From Gemmatimonadota bacterium (GTDB taxonomy: Bacteria > Gemmatimonadota > Gemmatimonadetes > Longimicrobiales > RSA9), in contig JADGGV010000310.1 of the NCBI GenBank assembly GCA_019689775.1, forward strand, positions 1-5,327: 5,327 nucleotides of DNA, written 5' to 3'. Shown in pieces: positions 1 to 5,327 of this stretch. Positions within the stretch are counted from its first letter, which is position 1. Every line of letters starts with the position of its first letter. The notes beneath the pieces are model-generated. The model did not search any database. It saw only the letters and a list, made by a program, of their open reading frames with translations, and was not told the DNA's origin. Position numbers and translations under genes: made by a program.

Positions 1-320
1 CCCCTACCCTGCGCGGCGAGCGGCGCCCGCACCGCCCACCCCACGCCCAACACAAGCACGAACGTCAACGTGGACCCGACGAGACGACGGCGCTCTCCAC
101 CGCTCCACCACCCCCCTGGGGACTCCGGATGCCGCTGCATGGCGCTCCTCCTGTGTGAGTGGAACAACCGCGACTCGCTTCCGTCTCCGTTCGGATCCGC
201 GCGACACGCCGCCTCCCCGCGCCCCCGCCCGCGTTCGCCTCGCCCCCGCTCGGCCGGCCGATCTGGCCGCCCGCCGCGCCGGGGTCGGTGGCGTGGCACC
301 CGGCCCGTCCCGCACACGAT

Positions 321-330
321 TTTGCACAAA
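321..330. promoter_or_regulatory. Imperfect palindrome TTTGCACAAA, possible second operator site
   Basis: The arms TTTG and CAAA are complementary around a non-palindromic CA centre. The centre lies 13 bases from that of TTGTATACAA, and both sites share a TTTTG...CAA frame, so the pair reads like a strong and a weak copy of one operator. The 13-base spacing is not a whole number of helical turns, which argues against simple side-by-side binding on one DNA face. This could be chance in an AT-rich patch. Confidence 0.25.
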
Positions 331-333
331 GTT

Positions 334-343
334 TTGTATACAA
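334..343. promoter_or_regulatory. Perfect palindrome TTGTATACAA, candidate operator of an FCD-type GntR regulator
   Basis: The ten bases TTGTATACAA are their own reverse complement and sit in an AT-rich island inside very GC-rich DNA. FadR-subfamily GntR regulators typically bind short dyads of the form TnGT-(n)-ACnA, and this site has the T.GT..AC.A pattern with a two-base centre. The nearest regulator gene, an FCD-type GntR protein, ends 119 bases away, so binding by that protein is a reasonable inference. No gene lies between the site and the regulator's 3' end, so the site would most naturally control a leftward gene starting outside the window. The direction of the associated promoter is undecided because TATA occurs on both strands. 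Confidence 0.5.
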
Positions 344-429
344 CGCCCCGCGCAGCGCGACCCCGCCCGTGCAGCATGAGACGGTCTGCCACCGGCGGAG
401 ATGCGCGGTAGTTCGAGAGTCCGTTGCGT

Positions 430-463
430 AAAAAAACGTCCGAGCGCCCGCCGTGGCGACGGC
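430..463 (-). terminator. Probable intrinsic terminator after the GntR-type regulator gene
   Basis: Read on the minus strand, the regulator's TAG stop leads directly into a possible stem. CGTC followed by GCC (461-455) can pair with GGC (448-446) and GACG (440-437), leaving a six-base loop and a five-base bulge. An unbroken run of seven T's (430-436) comes immediately after. An alternative simple hairpin GCCGT-CGCC-ACGGC (463-450) also forms but lies 13 bases before the T run. The T run beside a GC stem is unusual for this DNA and fits Rho-independent termination. The bulge lowers the confidence. Confidence 0.45.
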
Positions 464-1182
464 TACCAGCTCCCGCGCTCGCCCATCTTGTCGATCACGC
501 GGTTGAGGCGGTCGGCGGCGTTGCTCCAGTTGATCTCGACGGCGTCGCGCGCAACGATGGGGTCGCCGCTGGCGATGGCATCGATGATGTGGCCGTGCTC
601 GCGGGCGGAGGTGGCCACCTCGTCGATGAGGGCCGTGTAGTAGAGTCGGATGTAGCGTTCCGCCTGCGGCTTGATGGCCTCGTGGAGCGCGTGGACGCGG
701 GGTCCGGCGCCGGCATCGACGAAGCGGCGGTGGAACGCCGTGTCGAGCTCGAAGAGGCGGCCGGGGTCGTAGACGTGGTCGGAGGCCGCGGCGAGGAAGC
801 CGTCGTTGAGGCGGCGCAGGTCCTCGACGATCGGGTCGCGGACGGGCGCGGGGAGGCGTGCGGCTTCCATGGCGGCGAGCGCCTCGAGGCGCCCGACGAT
901 GACGAAGAGCTCGTGCGCGTCCTCGCGGGTCAGCGGCGCGACGGCGGAGCGGATCTGCTGGCCGCGGCAGGTGCCGACGATGTAGCCCTCCTGCTCGAGG
1001 CGCTGGAGGGCGGCGCGGACCGGCGTGCGGCTGACGCCGAGGCGGGCGGCGACCTCGGATTCGATGATCCAGGTACCCGGCGCGAGGCGGCCGTGCACGA
1101 TGAGCTCGCGCAGCCGCTGGTAGGCGTGGGAGCTGCGATCCTCTCGCCGGTTCCGGGTTCTCGGGGCGTGCGGATGGGTCAC
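463..1182 (-). CDS. GntR-family transcriptional regulator, FCD (FadR-like) subfamily
   Basis: This 239-residue protein has the usual length and layout of FCD-type GntR repressors or activators, which act as cytoplasmic dimers on short palindromes and usually sense small carboxylates or other metabolites. Residues 17-78 form the winged helix-turn-helix, with the hallmark SRTPVRAAL recognition helix at 51-59 and LEQEGYI leading into the wing. A57 replaces the Glu common in VREAL. Residues 85-230 form the helical FCD ligand domain. Its metal-site residues are visible as D147 and H151 (LDTAFH) and H196 (EHGHII), but the last expected His is N218. The start is GTG, supported by AGGGAG seven bases upstream (1190-1195); the stop is TAG. 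It is co-directional with the pump gene but separated from it by 221 bases, so an own promoter is likely. The ligand and targets cannot be read from the sequence. A drug-efflux role is not implied by the family. Confidence 0.95.
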   Translation of the reverse strand: MTHPHAPRTRNRREDRSSHAYQRLRELIVHGRLAPGTWIIESEVAARLGVSRTPVRAALQRLEQEGYIVGTCRGQQIRSAVAPLTREDAHELFVIVGRLEALAAMEAARLPAPVRDPIVEDLRRLNDGFLAAASDHVYDPGRLFELDTAFHRRFVDAGAGPRVHALHEAIKPQAERYIRLYYTALIDEVATSAREHGHIIDAIASGDPIVARDAVEINWSNAADRLNRVIDKMGERGSW

Positions 1183-1189
1183 GAACCGG

Positions 1190-1195
1190 CTCCCT
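1190..1195 (-). promoter_or_regulatory. Shine-Dalgarno AGGGAG that fixes the GTG start of the regulator
   Basis: On the minus strand AGGGAG stands seven bases before GTG (1182-1180). The spacing is right for initiation and there is no competing in-frame ATG nearby, so this decides the non-ATG start. Confidence 0.65.
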
Positions 1196-1247
1196 GGAGC
1201 GGGACGATGCGAATCAGCGACGATGATGTGTCGTTCCTGGGTCTTGC

Positions 1248-1261
1248 GGATCTCACGATCC
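1248..1261. promoter_or_regulatory. Inverted repeat GGATC-TCAC-GATCC over the putative -10 region
   Basis: Two perfect five-base arms flank a four-base centre. The dyad overlaps the proposed -10 box and the expected transcription start of the regulator gene, a typical place for a repressor site. It does not resemble the TTGTATACAA palindrome, so it need not be bound by the same protein. It could also be coincidence. Confidence 0.25.
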
Positions 1262-1287
1262 TATCGCCGGGGGCGCGAGGCGCGCAA
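1258..1287 (-). promoter_or_regulatory. Possible sigma-70-type promoter of the regulator gene
   Basis: Read on the minus strand, TTGCGC (1287-1282) is followed after 18 bases by TAGGAT (1263-1258). This gives a weak -35/-10 pair about 75 bases upstream of the GTG start. Both boxes deviate from consensus, and chance matches are possible, though less frequent in GC-rich DNA. An inverted repeat at 1248-1261 overlaps the -10 box. Confidence 0.3.
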
Positions 1288-1360
1288 GGCGTTCCAGCCT
1301 CGGGACGGTCGCGCTCGCGGGACCGCCGTTCATCGGACGGCCGCCGACGACGCGCCGTTC

Positions 1361-1387
1361 GCGGCGCCCGCCCGCACGCGGCGCCGC
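1361..1387 (-). terminator. GC-rich hairpin just after the RND pump gene, no U-tract
   Basis: GCGGCGCC (1361-1368) and GGCGCCGC (1380-1387) are perfectly complementary over eight bases around an 11-base loop, starting 16 bases after the pump's TGA. No T run follows on the minus strand, so it is not a classical intrinsic terminator. It may end transcription weakly, protect the 3' end of the operon mRNA, or be a by-product of the GC-rich composition, since CGCGGCGCC also occurs as a direct repeat here (1360-1368 and 1377-1385). Confidence 0.35.
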
Positions 1388-1403
1388 CTGGCCTCGCCCG
1401 TCC

Positions 1404-4400
1404 TCAATCCCCGTAGACCAGCTCCTCCGCCCGCTCCCGCTCCTCGCGCAGCGCCCGCGCCTTCTCCTCGGACACGAAGCGCCGGCGGAACCAGCCGCCG
1501 ACGTCGTCGGCGTACGTGTACGCCACCGGGATCACGACGAGCGTGAGCATGGTCGAGGTGATCAGCCCGCCGATGACGGCGCGGGCCATGGGCGCGCGGA
1601 AGCCGCCGCCTTCGCCCAACGCGAGCGCGATCGGCAGCATCCCGAACACCATGGCCGCGGTCGTCATCATGATCGGGCGGAGGCGGACGGCGCCGGCCTC
1701 GATGAGCGCGGTGGTGCGGTCGATCCCGCGCGCCCTGCGCTCGTTCGCGTTGTCGACGAGGAGGATCGCGTTCTTGGTGACGAGCCCCATGAGCATGATC
1801 ACGCCGATCATCGACATCATGTTCATGGTGTCGCCGGTCAGCAGGAGCGCCAGCAGCACGCCGACGAGCGAGAGCGGCAGCGAGAGCATGATCGCGAACG
1901 GCTGCGTCAGGCTCTCGAACTGCGAGGCGAGGATCAGGAAGATGAGGATGATCGCGAGCAGCAGCGATTCGACGACGTAGCCGATCGTCTCCTCGAACTG
2001 CTCGGTCTCGCCGCCGAGGCGCACGGTGTAGCCGGGCGGGAGCTTGAGCGCGCCGATGCGCTCGCGGATCGCGGCGGACGCCTCCGCGATGGACAGCTCG
2101 GGCGTCGTCGCGGCCGAGACCGTGGCGGTGCGGGCCAGGTCCTGGCGGTCGATCTCCGACGGCGCCGTTCCCGCCTCGATCCGCGCCACCTCGCCCAGCG
2201 GAACGTAGAACGCGGCGCCGTTCTCGGCGCGCTTCGACGTCGCCAGCGGCAGGACGGCCAGGTTCTCGGGGTTCGCCCGCTGCTCGGCCGCGACCTGCAC
2301 GACGACGTCGCGCTCCTCCCCCGTCGGATCCTCCCAGCGCGTCGCCGTCTGGCCCGCCAGGAACGGGCGCACGGTCGCGGCGATCTGGCCGATGTCGAGG
2401 TTGACCTCGTTCGCGCGGTCGCGGTTCACGTCGATGCGGAACTCCGGCCGCCGCTCGCCCATCGACGACTTCACGTCGACGATCCCCGGGATCTTCTCCA
2501 TCTCCGCGGCGACGACGTCGGCCAGGCGCTGGAGCTCGTCGATCTCCGGGCCGCGCACCTGCACCTGGAGCGGCGCCTGCGCGCCGCCCAGCGCCTCGGC
2601 GCGGAGCACGGACGTCTTCGCGCCGAAGATGCGCGAGATCCGCGCGCGCGCGGCCACCATGATCTCCTGCTGCGAGAGGTCGCGCTCCTTCGACGGCGTC
2701 AGCTTCACGTAGATCTCGCCGTTCGTCACCGTGCCGGTCGGGCCCGAGCCGATCGTCGTGTACGTGTAGGCGACGCCGGGGATCGAGCGCACCGCCGTCG
2801 CGATCTGCTCCGCCTTGCCACGGGTGTACGCCAGGCTCGAGCCCTTCGGCGTCTCGAACGTCACCGAGAACTCGGACTGGTCCGACTCCGGCATGAAGCC
2901 GCCGCCGATCAGCGGGAAGAGCGCCATCGCGACGACGAACGCCCCGCCGGCGATCGCCAGCGTCGTCTTGCGGTGCCCGAGCGCCCAGCCGACCACGCTG
3001 CGGTAGCGCAGCGCCTGCCGGTCGAACCAGCGGTTGAACGCCGCGATCCGGCGCGTGAGCAGGTTGCCGCCCTCGCCGTGGTGCGGATCGACGCCCCACC
3101 ACGCCGCCAGCATGGGCGTCAGCGTGAAGGAGACGAAGAGCGAGACGAGCACCGCCCATGCCACCGTGAGCCCGAACTGGAAGAAGAAGCGGCCGATGAT
3201 GCCGCGCATGAACGCGACCGGGACGAACACGGCAACGATCGAGAACGTCGTCGCCATGACCGCGAGCACGATCTCGCGCGTGCCGCGCCCCGCCGCCGTG
3301 AAGTGGTCCTGCCCCTCCTCCCGGTGACGCACGATGTTCTCGATGACGACGATCGCGTCGTCGATCAGGATCCCGATCGACAGCGACAGCGCCATCAGCG
3401 AGATCACGTTCATCGTGAAGCCGAGCGCGCGCATCAGGATGAACGAGCTGATCACCGAGACCGGCAGCGCCATGGACGTGATCGCCGTCGCCTTCCAGTC
3501 GTTCAGGAACAGCATCACCACGACGATCGTGAGCGCCGCGCCCAGGATCAGCTCGTGGACGACGTCCTCGACCGAGTGACGGATGAAGACGGAGTTGTCG
3601 CGGATGACCTGGAGCTCGACGCCCGGCGGCAGCTCGGGGCGCAGCTTCGCGACCGCCGCGTTGACGGCGTCCGCCACGTCCACCGTGTTCGCGCCCGAGA
3701 CCTTCAGCAGGTCGAGCGAGACGGCGCGGCGGCCGTTCACCAGCGCCAGCGAGCGCTCCTCCTCCGTGCCCTCCTCGACGCGCGCCACGTCCTTGACCCG
3801 GATCGGCTGCCCCGCGCGGTTCGCCACGATGACCTCGCCGAACTGGCGCGCGTCCGTGATCCGGCCGGTGATGCGCACCAGCTTCTCGGCGACGCCGTGC
3901 TCGAGCCGGCCCGCCGGGACCTCCATGTTCTGCCGCTGGAGCGCCGCCATGACCTCGGGCACCGACACGCCCACCGCCTGGAGCCGGTCGGGCCGGAGAA
4001 AGACGCGGACCTCCTTCTTCAGCCCGCCCGTCAGCCGCACCTCGCCCACCCCCGGCACGGACTCGAGCCGGCGCCGGATCGTCTCGTCCGCCAGCGTCGT
4101 CAGCTGCGGGATCGGCATGCGCTCCGACGAGACCGCCAGCGACACGACCGGCAGCGCCGACGGGTCGAGCTTCTGCACCACCGGCGGGTCGATGTCGTCC
4201 GGCAGATCGCGGCGGATGCCGTCCAGCTTCGAGCGCAGGTCCTGCGCCGCCTGGTCGACGTCCCGCCCGAGCTGGAATTCGACGATCACCTGCGAGACCC
4301 CCTCGAGCGACACCGACGTGATGCGCTTCACGCCCTCGACGGGGTTGAACGCCTCCTCCAGCCGCCGCGTCACCTCGCGCTCGACCGTCTCCGGGCTCGC

Positions 4401-4571
4401 CCCCGGATAGACCGTCTGCACCGTCACGACCGGGATGTCGACGTTCGGGAACTGGTCGATCGGAAGCTGCCGGAACGAGAAGATCCCCAGCACGACCAGC
4501 CCGAGCATCACCATGGCCGTGAAGACGGGGCGCCGGATCGCGACCCCGCTCAGCCCGCCGCCGCCCGCCAT
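1404..4571 (-). CDS. RND-family (HAE1/AcrB-like) efflux pump, inner-membrane subunit
   Basis: The 1055-residue protein matches the length and two-fold architecture of AcrB, MexB and MdtB-type proton/drug antiporters, which export substrates from the periplasm or inner leaflet as trimers. TM1 lies at about 14-32 and is an uncleaved anchor. The first periplasmic porter/docking loop spans about 33-335, TM2-TM6 lie at about 336-487, TM7 at about 534-556, the second loop spans about 557-862 and TM8-TM12 lie at about 864-1017. The proton-relay residues are present: D404 and D405 in TM4 (GILIDDAIVVIEN), K933 in TM10 (GLVTKNAILL) and R965 at TM11 (LRPIMMT). The two adjacent Asp favour HAE over heavy-metal (CusA/CzcA) pumps. 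The loop near 605-618 (GSGPTGTVTNG) is short and lacks the Phe residues of the AcrB switch loop. The ATG start has GGGGAGGG five bases upstream (4577-4584), and the gene starts one base after the adaptor gene, so the two are surely co-transcribed. The substrate is not predictable. Confidence 0.96.
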   Translation of the reverse strand: MAGGGGLSGVAIRRPVFTAMVMLGLVVLGIFSFRQLPIDQFPNVDIPVVTVQTVYPGASPETVEREVTRRLEEAFNPVEGVKRITSVSLEGVSQVIVEFQLGRDVDQAAQDLRSKLDGIRRDLPDDIDPPVVQKLDPSALPVVSLAVSSERMPIPQLTTLADETIRRRLESVPGVGEVRLTGGLKKEVRVFLRPDRLQAVGVSVPEVMAALQRQNMEVPAGRLEHGVAEKLVRITGRITDARQFGEVIVANRAGQPIRVKDVARVEEGTEEERSLALVNGRRAVSLDLLKVSGANTVDVADAVNAAVAKLRPELPPGVELQVIRDNSVFIRHSVEDVVHELILGAALTIVVVMLFLNDWKATAITSMALPVSVISSFILMRALGFTMNVISLMALSLSIGILIDDAIVVIENIVRHREEGQDHFTAAGRGTREIVLAVMATTFSIVAVFVPVAFMRGIIGRFFFQFGLTVAWAVLVSLFVSFTLTPMLAAWWGVDPHHGEGGNLLTRRIAAFNRWFDRQALRYRSVVGWALGHRKTTLAIAGGAFVVAMALFPLIGGGFMPESDQSEFSVTFETPKGSSLAYTRGKAEQIATAVRSIPGVAYTYTTIGSGPTGTVTNGEIYVKLTPSKERDLSQQEIMVAARARISRIFGAKTSVLRAEALGGAQAPLQVQVRGPEIDELQRLADVVAAEMEKIPGIVDVKSSMGERRPEFRIDVNRDRANEVNLDIGQIAATVRPFLAGQTATRWEDPTGEERDVVVQVAAEQRANPENLAVLPLATSKRAENGAAFYVPLGEVARIEAGTAPSEIDRQDLARTATVSAATTPELSIAEASAAIRERIGALKLPPGYTVRLGGETEQFEETIGYVVESLLLAIILIFLILASQFESLTQPFAIMLSLPLSLVGVLLALLLTGDTMNMMSMIGVIMLMGLVTKNAILLVDNANERRARGIDRTTALIEAGAVRLRPIMMTTAAMVFGMLPIALALGEGGGFRAPMARAVIGGLITSTMLTLVVIPVAYTYADDVGGWFRRRFVSEEKARALREERERAEELVYGD

Positions 4572-4572
4572 G

Positions 4573-5327
4573 TCAGCCCTCCCCGCCGCCGTCCGCGGCG
4601 AGCTGCACCCGCGTCCCCTCCGGCAACGTCGCCGCCGGCGTCACGATCACCCGCTCGCCGGCCTTCACCCCCGAGCGCACCGGCACCATCCCCGTGGCCG
4701 GGTTCACCGGCCCGACCTGCACGGCGCGCCGCACCACCCGATCGCCCTGCACGACCAGGACGTACGTCGCCGCACCCTCGCGCCGCACCGCCGTCTCCGG
4801 CACGACGACCGCCTCTTCCGCCGAGTCCGGCACGATCCGCCCGGACGCGAATTGCCCGCCGATCAGCGTGCCCGGGTTCTTCAGCCGCACGTAGATCCCG
4901 ACCTGCCGCGTCTGCGGGTCCGCCATCGGCTCGATCCGGTTCACCTCGCCCCGGAACTCGCGCCCCGGATACGCATCCAGCGTGAAGACGACGGGCTGCC
5001 CGCGGCGCACCCGGGCCGCCTCGTCCACCGGCACCTGCCCCGACAGCTCCAGCCAGTCCGACCGCACGACCGTGAACAGCTCCTGCCCCGGGCTCACGGC
5101 CTCGCCTTCCTCGACCTTGCGCTGGCCGATTACGCCATCGATCGGCGCCACCAGCGTCGCGTGCCCCGCCTGCTCGGCCGCCCCCGCCGCCTGCGCCCGC
5201 GCCGCCGCAAGCTGCGCGACCGCCGCCTCGTAGCCGGCCTGCGCCGCCTGGAAGTCGATCTGCGACATCGCGCCCGCCTCCCGCAGCGTCTTCGCCGACT
5301 CCAGCCGCTGCCGTGCCACCGCCAACC
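4573..5327 (-). CDS. RND efflux periplasmic adaptor (membrane fusion protein, HlyD/AcrA type), 5'-truncated by the window edge
   Basis: About 250 C-terminal residues are visible. The frame is open to the right edge, so the TTG at 5325-5323 is not a true start. Counting from there, residues 1-53 are an Ala/Gln-rich amphipathic helix, the returning half of the alpha-hairpin that meets the outer-membrane channel. Residues 54-88 (ATLVAPIDGVIGQRKVEEG onward) are the second half of the lipoyl domain with its typical APxDGxI turn. Residues 89-168 form the beta-barrel domain and 170-245 the membrane-proximal domain, including the VVVPETAV strand and GVKAGERVIV near the end. The signal peptide or lipid anchor, first lipoyl half and first hairpin helix, probably 100-150 residues, lie outside the window. 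The protein links the pump encoded immediately downstream to a TolC-like channel in the periplasm. Nothing visible indicates the substrate. Confidence 0.94.
   Translation of the reverse strand, partial: LAVARQRLESAKTLREAGAMSQIDFQAAQAGYEAAVAQLAAARAQAAGAAEQAGHATLVAPIDGVIGQRKVEEGEAVSPGQELFTVVRSDWLELSGQVPVDEAARVRRGQPVVFTLDAYPGREFRGEVNRIEPMADPQTRQVGIYVRLKNPGTLIGGQFASGRIVPDSAEEAVVVPETAVRREGAATYVLVVQGDRVVRRAVQVGPVNPATGMVPVRSGVKAGERVIVTPAATLPEGTRVQLAADGGGEG
4577..4584 (-). promoter_or_regulatory. Shine-Dalgarno GGGGAGGG for the RND pump, inside the adaptor gene's 3' end
   Basis: On the minus strand GGGGAGGG ends five bases before the pump's ATG (4571-4569) and lies within the last codons of the adaptor. 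The adaptor's TGA and the pump's ATG are one base apart (TGA-C-ATG), an arrangement that favours translational coupling and similar output of the two partners. Confidence 0.6.

Larger units (their letters stand above)
1..462. other. Intergenic region without a supported gene; GC-rich with one AT-rich island
   Basis: This 462-base stretch lies downstream of the GntR-type regulator and reaches the left edge. Open frames exist on both strands, but their translations are Arg/Pro/Ala/Gly-rich, resemble no known domain and lack a convincing ribosome binding site, so I treat them as chance frames of GC-rich DNA. The only distinct structures are a probable terminator at 430-463 and an AT-rich island at about 319-343 with a palindromic operator-like site. 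It may be the leader or promoter region of a leftward gene that begins before position 1, but no clear -35/-10 pair could be set on either strand. Confidence refers to the absence of a protein gene. Confidence 0.6.

Noticed and set aside
63..68. TTGACG on the minus strand as a -35 box for a leftward gene
   Set aside because: No acceptable -10 sequence occurs 16-18 bases downstream, since that stretch is GC-rich.
4..431. Several overlapping open frames of 74-113 codons on both strands at the left end
   Set aside because: They are Arg/Pro/Ala-rich, mutually overlapping, without good ribosome binding sites, and one starts inside the AT-rich operator-like island.
1360..1385. Direct repeat CGCGGCGCC at 17-base spacing as a repeat array
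   Set aside because: There are only two copies, both explained by the palindromic GGCGCC core of the hairpin after the pump gene.
424..1416. Plus-strand open frame of 330 codons antisense to the regulator
   Set aside because: It mirrors the regulator gene on the opposite strand and resembles no known protein. The regulator has clear family motifs and a ribosome binding site.
1330..3159. Long minus-strand open frame (609 codons) in another frame of the pump gene
   Set aside because: It overlaps a clear RND pump on the same strand, and its translation is an Arg/Gly/Ala/Asp-rich string without domains. It is a GC-rich shadow frame.
2973..4985. Plus-strand open frame of 670 codons antisense to the pump and adaptor
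   Set aside because: The product is Arg/Asp/His/Pro-rich with no recognisable fold and arises from the high-GC third positions of the opposite strand.
5323..5325. TTG as the start of the adaptor gene
   Set aside because: The protein would begin in the middle of the alpha-hairpin without signal peptide or first lipoyl half. The frame is open to the window edge, so the gene is simply cut off.

Overview
The window comes from a very GC-rich diderm (outer-membrane) bacterium. GC is roughly 70% by eye, third codon positions are almost all G or C, and there is a tripartite RND-type efflux pump, which needs an outer membrane. The protein sequences suggest Proteobacteria, Myxococcota or a similar uncultivated lineage such as Rokubacteria, but the phylum is inference. 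No rRNA, tRNA, CRISPR array, transposase or phage gene is visible.

All three supported genes lie on the minus strand, so transcription runs right to left. From 5327 to 4573 is the 3' part of a periplasmic adaptor (membrane fusion protein); its 5' end lies beyond the right edge. One base later, and very likely in the same operon, comes a complete HAE1/AcrB-like RND inner-membrane pump (4571-1404, 1055 residues). A GC-rich hairpin without a U-tract follows the pump gene. After a 221-base gap comes a GntR-family regulator of the FCD (FadR-like) type (1182-463) with a GTG start, a good Shine-Dalgarno sequence and a possible promoter of its own. A bulged hairpin with seven U's, probably an intrinsic terminator, follows it.

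Positions 1-462 hold no convincing gene. Within this GC-rich stretch is a short AT-rich island (about 319-343) with the perfect palindrome TTGTATACAA. This looks like an operator for an FCD-type GntR regulator, preceded by a weaker look-alike. It suggests that the regulator controls a gene to the left of the window, and not necessarily the pump.

The adaptor and pump should work together as a proton-driven exporter with a TolC-like outer-membrane channel, which is not in the window. The regulator and its probable operator form a separate unit that is probably metabolic. I do not see a clearly new biological system. The points most worth a second look are the operator-like palindrome, an FCD metal-site substitution (Asn218 where His is usual), and a dyad over the regulator's putative -10 box.
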